Under the pieces are notes generated by a model. That model searched no databases. It was not told the DNA's origin and saw nothing but the letters and a program-made list of their open reading frames with translations. 64,000 nt of DNA, from the NCBI GenBank assembly GCA_036850595.1, contig CM072148.1, positions 7,615,118 to 7,679,117 on the forward strand, read 5' to 3'. Shown here piece by piece: positions 13,019 to 25,577 of this stretch (positions are counted from its first letter, which is position 1; every line of letters begins with the position of its first letter). Position numbers and translations under genes: made by a program. This DNA comes from Rhyacichthys aspro. Lineage: Eukaryota; Chordata; Actinopteri; Gobiiformes; Rhyacichthyidae.

Positions 13019-15762
13019 TTACAGGTCGTCGGACTCTGGGACTTTGGGTGGCTCCAAAGTAATGGTGGGCACGATCAAATGGGTGCCTTCTGTGATCCAT
13101 CCTTGGGCCGTCCTGTTGAATGAGGGTCTCTTTATCCCTGGCTCCTGCAGCTCGGGATACCTGGGCGGGTTAAGGTCCACCTCTGGAAGTTTGAATGTGA
13201 TTCCTTTGGGAGCCTTCTCAAAGCCACCATATGGAGTAGCAACTCTGCAACGGAAATGGATTTAGAGAGTCTTGAGAGTGGTCACTACGGTTTGATTTCA
13301 TACTGAGGATTATAATTTATATTTTTAGATATTTTTGCAAAGGTGAAATGTGAAACTGTTTCCCTATATGTAACAATGATATCTTGAGTTGGCATGGCTC
13401 CTGTGTAATCCTAAATCCTTAGTTGGATCCTAGTTATGTTGTCAAAACGCTCTCTGCAAGATCATGGCACTAAATACATTTTATATGTAGCCAGCTTATG
13501 ATCTATTTTAGTAAAAGGCAACATATGCATATTCACTTGTCATTCATACTGTATAATTTAGTTGTTTGTACCTTTTATGGTGCCTGAAAACCTGTTTAAC
13601 ACACATGATCGATCTGGGAAACTAGCAAACTACATGCTACATGTCAATGACAGACAAACTTCTCACTCTCTGTCCACCTGTTTGTGAAAATAGTCTACTG
13701 ACCGGTTGAAACATTTATAGTCAGGCAGCTCTGGTCGCGGGTCAGGGCCAGACATTCCCAGTTTGAGTGTTTCAGCCAGGTCGGGATCACTCAGTATGGC
13801 CTCCTCCCAGGGTGAGTGGTACGATTTATGCAAAGCTGTGGCATTAAACGTTTCTGCTGCAGTCTCTTCTAGGGAAACAAAATCCCATTAACACTGTCAG
13901 ATAATGTGTGAAGGATTGTCTTCATCCGCGCTATTCTGTTACACTTCTGCATTTAGTAGCTCGCATATGGGGTTTCACACAAAAACCCTTTTAGAGGTTT
14001 TTGTGAAGTTTGGGAGCAGATGGGATTGTGAATAGAGACTGTGTTTAGAGAACACTTAACACAAGCAGACTGAGTTGTCCGTCATTACATTCAGAGGCCA
14101 TAAATAGCACATACTTCAAGAGTGCACTCATCATATAATATGTCGACTGGAGATGACACCCACAGGAGCATTCACACTGAGAACACAGCTTATAGTTATC
14201 GCAGTCAAAAAGAGGAGGCAGCTAAACAGAGAGTTCATAGATATATTCACATATATATTTTTCCAACACTTTTAACAAAACACAGCTTCATTTGACGTGG
14301 GAGTTGTCACAGGTTAAAGCTGTTTCTGTCTGTTTTTGTCATAGAGGGAATAATCAATGACTTAAAATAAGGAAAAAAGAACTTTTCCATCATATTTTTA
14401 TTTTCTGCCAAACTGAACCTGTAATATTTGATTTACACAGCATCCTGAATGATTACCTGAGACAGTGTTTTCTGGATCTTGCTGGTCTGGTCCATCCACT
14501 TTTATTTCCACCATGTGGGTATTAACATTTAAAATATCATTCTACAAAAAAAAAAAATCAACAACATTTCTGTTTATTTCTGCAGAATTCAGATAGGTTC
14601 ATATCATTTCATGTGTGCTCTATGTTTTCCTTGTAGAGTGAGCACAGAGCACACACTCATCAGCACGCACTGATAAACACTGGAGCCTCAGTGAAGTGGC
14701 AGCAGCCCTTCACAAGATTTGGCTGGAGGATGCACACAGCATGAGGCACATGTCTCTCTTATCATCAGTGTGTTTGTACACTTTATCCAAGAGCATATTT
14801 TCTGATACATATGCTCAGTGAGTACAAATGGAGACAGCTACTGCTCAGACAGACAAGGCAGGCACACGCAGCAGAAAAAGATTAAAAGATGACTTACACT
14901 GAGTTGAGAGTTTGCCTCATTTTGGATACTTTCAAATGTATATTTATCGGATCTTCTCTGCCTCATTTTAAAAAGCCGTGAACCTCTGTTGGAAAGCAAA
15001 GACAACTCCTCCAACATAATGTCTTTTGGGGTGCTGAGCTTCTTTCCCAGGTCTATTGTGTCTCCTGCAAAAATGTAGAAGAAACAAATTCAATTTTGAC
15101 TTTGTTTTGTCCAAAGTTGTTAAATAATTATCACATGGTGCATTTTGAAAGTCCTTGCTCTGTCAAATTCATCTGGGGACAGTGGTCACAGTTATTTTTT
15201 GCACTGTGGTCTCCTTGTGGGATCTGTGGCTTTTACAGTTAAATATAAATAGTTGCAGCTTGATGAATATAAAACAAAATGCTTGTCGTGATTCTTTTAT
15301 GCACCTAAAGGTTCAGAGAAAATAGACACGAGACAAAGTATTTCATAAAGCCCATTAGTGAAATGGGTTATCACTGTACTTGAGAGTTTTGGCTGAACGC
15401 AATGCTTCCTCTCCCATATCTACTAACGAAACAGCTGTCACGGACCTTCACCTTATCTAAACAGCCGCACAGTTGGCTTTGCGGCACTTCCATCCCCTCC
15501 CACCGACCCACCCTGAAATAGACTTTGGAAAAGGACAGGCACAAAGGATTAGTCACCAGAGGTAGTAAATCATCTCATTAGCTTATTTATGGCCGGAGCT
15601 GGAGCATAGCCTCTGACATTTTGAACCCAGATCAGAATGGATATTGTGTTTGCCCACTGAGCCCCAGCACTGGATCATACCGTTGGTACCCTGGACCTCT
15701 CGGCAAATGGCTGCGGCCTGTTTCTTCCTCTCTCCAGCTGACATTGTGCAGAACTGTGACAT
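13019..15762 (-). CDS. myoz2: myozenin-2 (calsarcin-1)
   Basis: Sarcomeric Z-disc protein. The calsarcin family binds alpha-actinin, filamin C, telethonin and calcineurin, and restrains calcineurin signalling in muscle. Coding exons: 15762-15681, 15064-14898, 14541-14457, 13868-13703, 13244-13019. All phases match, giving 241 codons plus stop (human 264). Family signatures are GERKKQAAAICREVQG, LGKKLSTPKDIMLEELSLLS, NRGSRLFKMRQRRSDKYTFE, SPWEEAILSDPDLAETL, TPYGGFEKAPKGITFKLPE and SFNRTAQGWITEG. The protein ends in ESDDL, the acidic C-terminal PDZ-ligand type shared by myozenins and myotilin, which binds ZASP/Enigma-family PDZ domains. A second in-frame Met lies six codons after the chosen start. 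The gene sits between synpo2 and usp53 on the same strand, as in human. Identity is strong; the choice of MYOZ2 over MYOZ1/3 rests on sequence feel and synteny. Confidence 0.93.
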
Positions 15763-16523
15763 TGTGGGCTTTAAAAAGGTCTGAAAAAACACAGGAAACA
15801 GGCAGTGTTTCAGTTTTTTCATCAAGTCACAAAAATCAAATAAACCATCTCTGTTATTAAATGTTTGGGATTGTAAATGTTTTACTGTAACACGGATAAA
15901 GAACAAATGCGACTTTTTGAAACGTTCGCATCCCTTCAAAATAAGAAAGTCCCATATTATATAACCTCACTATTTGGTTGCGATGTAATCGTATCTCTAG
16001 TGGTTACATTGAATGGACTACAACAGATTACATAACCTTAACGGCCCATTTCGTTTTAAACCATATGTGTAAATCCTAAATCTGTTTTCATTTCCACAGC
16101 AATTGTTTAGCAGGAAAACCAAACTTCTCTTCATGGCAGCAACGGCTCAATAAGTCACCTGTTTAAATGTCAAGGATCAAATTGTGTGGTAAGGTGGTTA
16201 AAAGCCAAAAATTGAACCACTGAAAAAAAAATTGTTGGATGTTCAACCTTTCAATTAATTTGTTAGTGATATTGTTGTTAAGATTTTTGTAAAGATATGG
16301 TCAGGGTTAAAATGTGAAGTAAAATAAAACACCCAAAAGCATAGCACTCAATCTCTAGAATTGTATTTGTAATGTTTGTGATGTATTTTTGAATATTTTT
16401 GAACTAAATGATGAACTGTTAGGCTTGATTGTGATGGAGTGATGTCCTTAAGTCAAATGTTGATGTCATTAACACCAAGTGCCTATTCAAAGTCACCCAC
16501 ACTGTGAGAAGGTGTGTGCGTAC

Positions 16524-16660
16524 CTGTGCTGCTGGCCCTGTGCTACCTGTCTCCTGGATTGCAGTACGCAGGCTCAGGGGTCAAACCTACAGCCGCTCGT
16601 CTGATCTTCCCTGATCTTCACACTCCCGGACACTAAAGCTAAACTGTGACAGTGTTTCTC
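16524..16660 (-). promoter_or_regulatory. myoz2: candidate non-coding first exon of myoz2
   Basis: A minus-strand donor (CAG followed by GTACGC at 16523) ends a GC-richer segment. The myoz2 start exon has a good acceptor 18 nt before its ATG (TTTTTTCAG at about 15781). The two could be joined by a 740-nt intron. The 5' boundary is a guess. Confidence 0.3.
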
Positions 16661-17412
16661 TGTGTCTGTTGTGAGTGGAATGCAGCTTACATCAATAGGC
16701 TAAATTTAACCTGCCCAACACTCAAAAGCACTCTCAAACGCCACGGGGCAAAGAGAAGGGCCGTGGAGAGAAAGAGAGGGAGGATGGCATGCTGTAAATG
16801 CCCCCTGATTTCTTGGGGATAAGGACTCCCCTCCAGTGACGTGTTTCTTATTAGAAAACATTCAAAGTCCAAAGGTTTCTTGGGTGGATGTGACCTCGAA
16901 GGTGGCACAGCTGCAGCAAGTGTAAACCCTATTGTGCTGCTGTTAAACTGAGTTCTCGTGGGACATGCAGGCACCGATAAGCAATGTGTGGCTTCGACCC
17001 AGAAATGACGAGTCACCAAAATATTTTTATGAAGCTATCTTAATGCCCTTGCCCTGACAGCTTAATCTCCAGCTTTAAGGCATACTGTATTAATTTCATA
17101 AATATAGAGCTACAAGATAGTAAATATATACCTCGTGTGGCCTCGAGTTACGTTTAAAAACATACAATATGATCATTTGCTGTGATTTTTTTATTTTATT
17201 TTAAGACAGTGTTTAAATAGTGCAACAATGCTTTAACAGTCAAACACAACGTAACTGTGGGTGTGTAACTTTAGATTAATCTAATAGAGAAACTTCAGCA
17301 AATGTAATAAGTGCTTTACACCACAAGCTTGAATGTGTACTCCTGTTGAAACTTGACAACACCCAACATAAACGCATACAATACAATGACATTTGATCAA
17401 TTTGACACTACT

Positions 17413-17449
17413 GTTTAGATTTTTGTTGCTGCTCAACAAAAATCTAAAC
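17413..17449. repeat. perfect 16-bp inverted repeat (hairpin)
   Basis: GTTTAGATTTTTGTTG (17413-17428) is followed by a 5-nt spacer and its exact reverse complement CAACAAAAATCTAAAC (17434-17449). It lies in the synpo2-myoz2 intergenic region. Function is unknown; it could be the remnant of a small palindromic transposon. Confidence 0.85.
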
Positions 17450-17803
17450 ACCACATTTTCAATAACATATTCACCATAGTATCAAGACATTTAAGTCAAG
17501 TGATAAGTGAAAACTCATATCCAACAAAAACAATGTGTTTTAGTGTGCAACACCACACAACTCTGTTGAACCACTGCTTCATTCATGATTAAAGCATCAC
17601 TGTTAAATAATGCACTACATTATAAACACACACTACAAAAGGTGCCATGACAGAAGAATTATTTGATCAACTGCATCTCACTAAAATAGCTATGAGGCTT
17701 AATCAAAATCATTGTTATAAGATTTTTTTGACATTCATTTTACTTTCACTGTTCATGTTAATATCACCTATAAACATCCTTCTATATTGTTCTTTGCTTT
17801 CTC

Positions 17804-18325
17804 TCAGCAATACTGGTTCCTGTACAGGGCAGGGTATTGAATTGGACTCGTGCCTTGTCCTATGAATCCAATACTGGCCCTCAGAGGCTGAGCAGGTCTA
17901 AAGGGAGGCCCATAGCAGGTTTTTTTCTCAGGTAAAAATGTCCTGCACGTGGATGGTGCCTGGAAAGCGGGAGCAGCTTGATAATGACCTCTAGTGACAG
18001 GTGCAGGATCAAGAGAGACCCTGCGCTTCCATTCATCTGGAGGCTCTGGCAGACACTTGCGGTGCCCTGCAGCTTTCACACTGGACACAAGAGTTGACGG
18101 CACGCTCTGAAACATGAAGGCTTCATCCACCGAGCCAATAGGGCTCCTTGAAGCAGCCTCCCAAGGTGTTAGAGGCTTGTGGGTTTTTTCCTGAAAGGAT
18201 GCCTGCCTCTGTGCAGGTAGAGCAGAGGGGTGTGTTCCAGGGGTGCTCACCGGAGACAAAAGCCCAGGAGATGACAGGACACTCAGCTGTCTGGGCAGAC
18301 TCAGAGAGCGGCTTCGGCCAAAGAC
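17804..18325 (-). CDS. synpo2: synpo2 alternative terminal exon
   Basis: A 522-nt open exon with acceptor TTTCTATAG, ending at a TGA. It encodes a C-terminus with RSRSLSLPRQLS, PLTPWEAASRSPIGSVDEAF and LPEPPDEWKRRVSLDPAP. The PWEAA-(A/S)-(K/R)-SP motif is typical of the long synaptopodin/SYNPO2 C-terminus. It joins in phase to a donor (CAG followed by GTAGTG, at 20103-20102) inside the upstream exon. A longer isoform of about 1154 codons would result, against about 995 when the upstream exon is read through. Human SYNPO2 has the same two-ended organisation. Confidence 0.85.
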   Translation of the reverse strand, partial: VFGRSRSLSLPRQLSVLSSPGLLSPVSTPGTHPSALPAQRQASFQEKTHKPLTPWEAASRSPIGSVDEAFMFQSVPSTLVSSVKAAGHRKCLPEPPDEWKRRVSLDPAPVTRGHYQAAPAFQAPSTCRTFLPEKKTCYGPPFRPAQPLRASIGFIGQGTSPIQYPALYRNQYC

Positions 18326-20058
18326 CTATAGAAAAAAGAAAATAAAAAAATAATTGAGTTGAGTAACTTTAACAAGAGTCTTTTAGATATCTACTGCCAC
18401 CTGCTGATTCTATGGGAACTGCAACCAAAACATTTGGCTTGAGATGATATTGAATTAGTCACATCAGCTGTTTGTACAATTGTCATTGTTGTGTTTCAAC
18501 GCAGAGAGAAAATTAAGCTGTTATTTTTTAGAAGAATTAAAGAAGCTACTTGTGGATTTGAATATTTTCATTGCAGACAATATAAAGCTTTGTTTTAGGG
18601 GGGCTTTCTCCTTCAAAAAGTCACTGGTTTTTTATCATGTACTTTCAAGCAGTTCAGTCCTCAGTTCAGGCTCAGTTACCTACTAACATATAACACCCAA
18701 ATTTCAATTCAATGTTACCTTCACTTAATGCTTCTAGTTATTGTAATGTATGCAACTGTATGTTTGAGGCAGAAACAACAGAGCTTATAGATATGTTTCA
18801 GAGATTTCTTTTGCCAGCCCCTGCTGCAGTAGTTCAGATCTCCATCTAGTGGTGTCAAGCAAGAGCAAGTTTGAGTATTGAAATATTACAGTCCCATTAA
18901 AGACCAGCTATTTGATTTGCAGCCTCATGGTCATTATTTTAGCTATATTTCTCTTTGGTGCTTCCTTTTAGCATTTCTAGGGGACCTTTCTTATACACAT
19001 TGATAGTCAGTTTAATTACTAGTTTATCAACATATATAAACCTGCCTTGTCCTGCACTAAACAGGTTTGTGCAAAAGTGTTGCTTTGTGACTGAGGCTGA
19101 ATAGATAAAAAGGTTCACATAAAAAGACCTCAGTCTTCGTCCCCATACATAAAACAGAATGGTGCTGAGCAGTTTTTGGCTGCAGAGTGATTAAGGAAAC
19201 AAGTATTACTAAGTTGTGCTCATACAGTGCTTCATGCAAAGAGAGAAAAGGAGACAAAGAAAGAAAAAATAGGAGGAAAGAGAAATTTAATGGTGCTTTA
19301 ATAGTGCAATGTGCAATGAACAGTAACTGGTTGGAAAGACAGACAAAGAGACACCATTTCCTTGTTGAGATGCTAATGTGAGTCCACAGCTAAAACAATA
19401 AGCGCTAACTGGCCAAAACTAACACAAACATTTTTTCTTCGGGGTTACACATCACAACTAACATTACTGCTTTGAGCTGTTGTGATACTAAAGATTGGAA
19501 TGAGAGTGAAGCAAATGCAAACTGTATGCATTTGAATAGAAGTGCATTTACAGTTTCCAAAAGATGCTAAATCAATACACATCTTTATATGGCAGATGAC
19601 ATGTACAGGAACAGTTGTACTCTTTAAATAATTAAATGGAGTTTGGGGCAAAGGGCAGCTGAGTGCTACACAAAGATGCTACATGTCATTTTATTTCTTA
19701 CAATAAAAACACTAAAGAAAGTCAACCAAACTGACTTACACACATTATTGCACATTCACTTCCTGAGCATCATTGACTATCGTAAGTCTCACATTTGCTT
19801 TAAAGGCACAAATTCACTGACCTGGATCCAGGCAGATTACACTATATCATAAAGTTCTTTTTATAATTCATGTTCCAGAAACTCTGCTTCTGTTTTTATT
19901 TATTCACTAAACACAATAATTTGATGATTAATGGTTTTCTTTTAACCAGTGCATCTATATTTTAAAGTAAATTAAAAAGTGCTCTCTGAATGGTTGCAAC
20001 CTAACATGACATCCTACTCCTGACTGAAACCCAAACATGACCATATATAGCAGCAAAC

Positions 20059-23000
20059 CTAATGGTTGACAGCAACAGGCTTCCACTGTTTGCCTGCCAC
20101 TACCTGCTTCTTGGCTGAAAACTTTGGCCGTGGAGCCATTTGGCGAACGCCTCGAGCAATAAGAGATGCAGGGGAGAAAGCAGCAGCTATACTGTCACTT
20201 TTGGATGAGACAGAAGAGTGCTGGGAGCACGTGCTGGCTGGGCGGTTGCTGGGCACTTGCTTGCTGCTAATGTGATTCAAAGCAGGTGTGACAGTGTGCT
20301 TCTCATCCTGATGCTTGTCAACGGCAAGAGCCTCAGCTGATTTTGTGTTTTTATGGGCAGGAGGAATTGGGGAACTTACCAAAATGGAAGGCTTAGCAGT
20401 AGTCTCTGGTTTACCTTGAGAGGCAGGCTCAGAGACAGTACGAGGAGAACGTGAAGGTGCAGATTTATGCTTGGGACCTTTTCTAAGCTCAGACTTTGAA
20501 GTGGGAGATGGTTTGGGGCTGGGGCTTTTGGTCTCAGTGACTGCTTCATATTTGAAGAGTGATGAGTCCAACTGATAAGGCTGATGTTTCATGATATCTA
20601 ATGCATTAAGGTGTTTTGGGGCTGCCTTAGGTTTCTGTTTGGTCTTGGGCTTGATTTTGGGGCTGGTTGAAGGGGGCTGCTTGGCTGCTGCTGGAGGATA
20701 GAAAGGTGACAAAAGGGGATTATATGATAAAGGAGGTGGAGCCCGAATATTGGAGGAATACCTCCAAGAGTTTGGGAGAGATGAGGTAGGGGAGCGAGCT
20801 CTTTCTTTTTTAACTTGCGTTTTTTCAGCATCAACCACAAACTTCTCCATTCGGGACTGTCTTTTGGCAAACAACTCAGCACCCTTTCCAGCCATGGTGC
20901 CTGCCTGACCGCTGTGTCTTCCCCCCAGAGAATCTTGTGCTGTTTTTGATCCGTACATAGTCTTTTCTGTTTGAGGAGGGCAGGAGGCAACAGAGTTTGG
21001 AGCACTGTCTGTCTTATTCCGGGAGGATGAGGGCGGGGGTTGTGGGCTGTAAGAGGGACTGCGGGCCTGCATACTCACGGGGGATCGGGGCTGCTGAAGA
21101 CTCCAACTATTTGTAGCTGGCTGAGGATGAAGCTGAGAAGACATGTTGGTAGATGTTTGAAGTGCAGCCGGCGTTTGATCTGGTGCCCAGTGGTTGGACA
21201 TCTGCTGCGGTTTGGCCCAGTCATGTGGTGGCAAGTAATGCTGACTATGTGGCCCAACGGGACTGGGATAAGGTTGGGAAATGGGACTTCTTGGTGCAAC
21301 ATACGGCTCATCCAGGTGACCTTTTACCATCCAAGGTGGGCAGGCTGGGTTGATGGTGGGTTTCGGTGCCACTGGAGGGGGATTCTTATGTTTTATCGTT
21401 TTTGGTTGCATAAAGTTACATGCTTCGGCGCCCAGACTGAAACAGTCCTCCTCACACTCAATGAAGGATCTTCGTTCTCCTTTGTTTTGAAGGCGACCTG
21501 CTTCTTGTTCAGGTGTGGACTGTTTATTGGTGCCTTTTCTTTTTGACTCAGGTAGGATGCCAGTCTTGATTGCTGGCACAGATATTCTTTCATCTCTTGA
21601 GGCTATGATGTCTCCAGTGGGGGACCAGACATGTGGGCTTGTAACGCTGGGCACTGGTACTTTGAATCTGGGATCAGGCTTCTTTGTCACTGGAGCAGCA
21701 GGAGCAGCAACACTGTGTCGAACCGGTGGAGGTGCGTTAACTTGAAATCCCAGGAATGGCTTTGCAGTTCTGTTTGGAACCAAAGGCTTCGGCGCATTCG
21801 ACAGGTTCTCTTGGTAGTCGACTTGCTGTTTGACGTCTGCGTCTGTGTAGACGACTTGATCATTATACGTATATGTTTCGCTGGTGTCGTAAGTATTCTG
21901 TTCTGCTGTATGTTGTGATTCTGTTACACCTTCCACTGGTAAACCCTTACTCCTCAGATCCTCATGCTCAGACACAATTTCATCCATACGCTTTCGACGT
22001 TGAGCAAACATCAAAGCACCCTTTCCTTTTGTCTCTGGTAGAGCTTCCATCTTTTGCAGACTTTCCCAATTCACACTGAGCTGACACTGCTGGTGATAAA
22101 CAGAATATTCTTCCTCTAACTCAGAATCACTTGTTGCAATGAAGTTGTACCCAGTCGATGTCAGTTCCTCCTCTTCTAGTCGATCTTTGCTGTCACTGTT
22201 CTCACTGGTTCCGTAGCTGACAAGTGTATAATTCTTGACTCTTTGTCGACGTTTCTTGAAGAGCAGGGCTCCTTTATTCTGAGGGTTGGGTGCATTCGTT
22301 AGAAGAAGAGCAATGCGCTTACATTTGGACTTTGTCTCCTTAACATGACGTTCTGATTGGCTGAGTCCTGAGTGAAAAGACAAGAAAAGACAAGACACAG
22401 GTAGGATATAAGGAGTGATGAAAAGAATTAGAGCCGCAATAAGTATTTTTAACTGATTTATGGTAGTACAGATAAAAGTATGTAGGTCAGGAAGCAATGG
22501 TATTTTAACAGCCTTTTAAAGAGAAGCAATAAATACAGTGCTCATTTTGTTCATTATTCATTATTCAGTCATTATATGTCAACAAATAACAAATAACATG
22601 TTTTTCCTGCTGCAGCAAGTGCACTAATAAAAGCATCATATTTACTTACAGTTAACTTAGGTGGGCCCATGAGGCAAGAAAAGTGAGCAGCTCACTTTCC
22701 ATGGGAGTCTTACGATTGGAAAAGGGATCGAGTGACAGGCCAGGGTGACACATGCTGGTGTCTGTCAAATGAGTTTCTGCCACCCTCATCATATGGTCAT
22801 ATTTTATTCTTATCCTGCTCTGACTATTAAAGCAATGGGAATTCTCCCTCTAAGTCCACCGTAAATAGGACTTCTATTACAGCATAAAAATAACCTGCAT
22901 CCGCAGCGCTTGACTCGTTTGTTTGTTTGTTTTTATCACTTTTTTAAAGTATCTCCTGCAATACATGCACACATTAATGTTATCTAATGTAATATTATTT

Positions 23001-23818
23001 TCACGTCAATAAACATTCATGAAGAAACAAATGCATTAACAATTCAACTTTCTTAACTTTAAAAACATTACATACAGCATTTATTAACTTCATATGTTGA
23101 CTGCCATGTAACATGTAAAAGTAGAAGGCATACTTACGTGTGTACCTTGCCCTGTGTCTGTCCGGTCTGCACAGATCTGTGTCAGACCCCGAGTCCCACC
23201 TCTGTGCCTGCTCAGCACCCTCTTCTAAAATTCCAAAGGAGACAGAAGCAGGAGGTGCTTCACTGCTCCCTCCTTCTTCTGAAGATTCAATCCTTTTGCC
23301 CCCAGTCCCGGCGCTCTGCCTATTACTGGCTCCCAGCAGTCCCTCTGGAGTCAGGGCCAAGGCCAGGGTCATGTCAGGGGCAGAGCCTAGAGAAGAGCAA
23401 GAGGATAGGGACGGAGTATGTGAGAGCGTCATTGGGGTGGTGGTCGACTCAGGGTCATGTTGATGTGGGGACAATGATGTTTGAATGTGAGGCGACTCTC
23501 TTGATTTACTCAGGTACATGTCATCTTCATCCTCTCTGTAGCTAACATCCTCTTCACTGCCACTCAGCTCAGATGGCGATTGTTCCTCAAAGTCCGGTTC
23601 CCAGCATTCTTTAGACTCACTGTCAGACGTGAGGATTTGAGCAGGTTGTGAATCTATGGAGTTTTCATCATATTTACTGTATGACTCTGGCCTTGACCCT
23701 GAAACACAGACAGAACTGTCTGATCCTGACCAGGAAGCCATGTTGTCACTATTGCCCTGGTCTTCAGAATCAGGATTCATCTTGAGTGATGTTTGACACA
23801 AGCTCTCAGCAAAGACAC
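20059..23818 (-). CDS. synpo2: synaptopodin-2 (myopodin), 3' part
   Basis: Actin-binding Z-disc adaptor of the synaptopodin family, which bundles actin and binds alpha-actinin, filamin and 14-3-3. Two large exons are seen: 23818-23138 (serine- and acid-rich) and 22367-20059, joined in frame through R-LSQSERHVKETKSK. Family blocks are KSKCKRIALLLTNAPNP, KGALLFKKRRQRVKNYTLVS, RISVPAIKTGILPESKR, FSLGAEACNFMQP, PPPVAPKP, GKGAELFAKRQSRMEKFVVD, SSNIRAPPPLSYNPLLSP, ALDIMKHQPYQLDSSLF and APRPKFSAKK near the end. Readthrough gives a short C-terminus ending WKPVAVNH; splicing at 20103 gives the longer one (see the alternative terminal exon). Exon 23818 begins in phase 1, so at least one upstream coding exon is expected; the N-terminal PDZ exons of other SYNPO2 genes were not found. 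An internal ATG at 23780 (MNPDSEDQGN) could start a PDZ-less form. Motifs fit SYNPO2 better than SYNPO2L. Confidence 0.92.
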
Positions 23819-25541
23819 CTGCAGAAAGACAGGAAAATGTGATCCAGACATTTAAATGATATATAAATCATTTAGAAGATTGTGGCAGAAAATGTTGCAA
23901 CTTAAACTATACAAGTGATCATGCCTTTAATGCATTTGTTATATGTTTATTCATGACTTTTTCCTCAGTAGCAAGAACAGTTTAGCTTTGGCATTTTACT
24001 CAGAGCTGCCAATGCTGTAAATGGAATGGTATGTTATGGGGAAACAGGATTCACTTCCAAGAGTATAAGCAAAACAATTGGGTGGCTGTTTTCTGAGGCC
24101 TTATTTATACTGCAAGGTCTCGTTCCCACTGTTCTTGCCTGTCATCACAACAAATAGCACAAAGGTCTGTCAGCATTTCCATTTTAGAACTAAATATGAA
24201 ACAGAATTAAGCAATCTTTCTTTAGGATACAGTAGGATTTAAATGTTTTTGTGTTGCTTTAATGAGAAGTGAAGCAAACAAACAGTATATTTTTAAATGC
24301 TTTACTAAAACAGTACTATGCTATACTTTTATGCCAAATTAAATGTTGAAAATGTTAAAATTACAGTTCAAATCAACAGCCTGTCAGAGGGTGAAGACTA
24401 TATTAGTGAGTGGTACACTGCAGTGTCAGGATATTAATAGTATAGGATGGGAATATTACTTTTTGAGTTTGTATTTAGGTTGAAACACAGATTTAAAAGT
24501 TCATAAGACAAGCAGGATATTCCATACTATTAATTACTAGTCGTGGACCTATAGTAGCATGTCAGACAAGCATGCAGCTTTTACTTAAGCATCCAGTAGA
24601 GGGCTCTGGTGAGTTAAATAATGGGAGTTCAACATATGCATCCTGCAGCAGCTCCACAGGTACAGTCAGTCAGCCCAAGACAAGAAGACAAAATGAAGTT
24701 TTTTTTTTGTTTTTTTTGCCATTGGCCTAAATGCTACACACGTGCTTAAAAGAAAATATAATGAAAAGGCAATAAATTAGATATTTTAATGAGAGTGTAG
24801 TTATGGTACCTGCTGGTGATAGTTACTTTTTCATTTGATATTTTTTGGCCAAAACTTTGCTTTCGACAAGTGCACTAAAAAGTGAACACCAAACCAATTT
24901 TGCTGCTCTATTATTTAATCAAATGTTTGCGGTCCTTATGAAGCAGTGTTAACAGTAAGGTAACTCATTATTTTTTATTAGGCTCACATTAATAAACTGA
25001 ACAATCATAAGTAGGAATAAATAACTTTGAAGTTGTGTCATTTCTGAACATTTTAAAGTCCTGTCAATGCCATCTGCAGCTAACAGACTAAAAGGCCCCA
25101 CTCTAGGCTTTTAGCCCACGTTTCTCTTTACACTTTGTTCCACTTCATTTTACCTGCTGGTCACTGTAAGGCCTAACTTTGGTGCTGCAGACAATTTTGT
25201 TTCCTAGTAAGGCAAAAACCTTATCTTGTTGCCACGTTGCTATGGAAACAGAGCACTGGCATCCCCGACAGATGACTGACCCCTGGCTCTGGGGGCTGAC
25301 CCCTGAGAGGACTGTGCTCTTGAGATCAGACGTTTCCATGCCATGACTTCATTAGACTTTTACATCTCATGTCTAAACCCAAACACATAATTATTTTTAT
25401 TTTACTTTTATTTTTTTAGTGCAGCTGAGTCTAGTAAGAACACTACATTACACTACAGTATATATGGTACAATTATGTGAATGTATTTGTTATGTGGCTT
25501 ATGTTAAACATTATATTTAAGATATATGTTGTATATATATA

Positions 25542-25577
<36 letters not shown>

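Larger units (their letters stand above)
15763..17803. other. synpo2-myoz2 intergenic region
   Basis: About 2 kb between the last synpo2 exon and the myoz2 start. Apart from the candidate myoz2 leader exon and the hairpin, I see no gene. Any muscle regulatory elements of myoz2 would be expected here, but I could not single out a convincing MEF2 or CArG site. Confidence 0.45.

Noticed and set aside
20598..21005. 135-codon minus-strand frame overlapping synpo2
   Set aside because: Alternative frame of the synpo2 exon; Pro/Ser-rich coding sequence stays open in other frames by composition.
21040..21546. 168-codon plus-strand frame
   Set aside because: Antisense shadow of the large synpo2 exon, whose minus-strand frame is longer and matches the synaptopodin family.
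25145..25339. 64-codon minus-strand frame as a synpo2 coding first exon
   Set aside because: Its donor phase (0) does not match the next exon (needs 1); splicing would hit a stop. Kept only as a possible non-coding exon.
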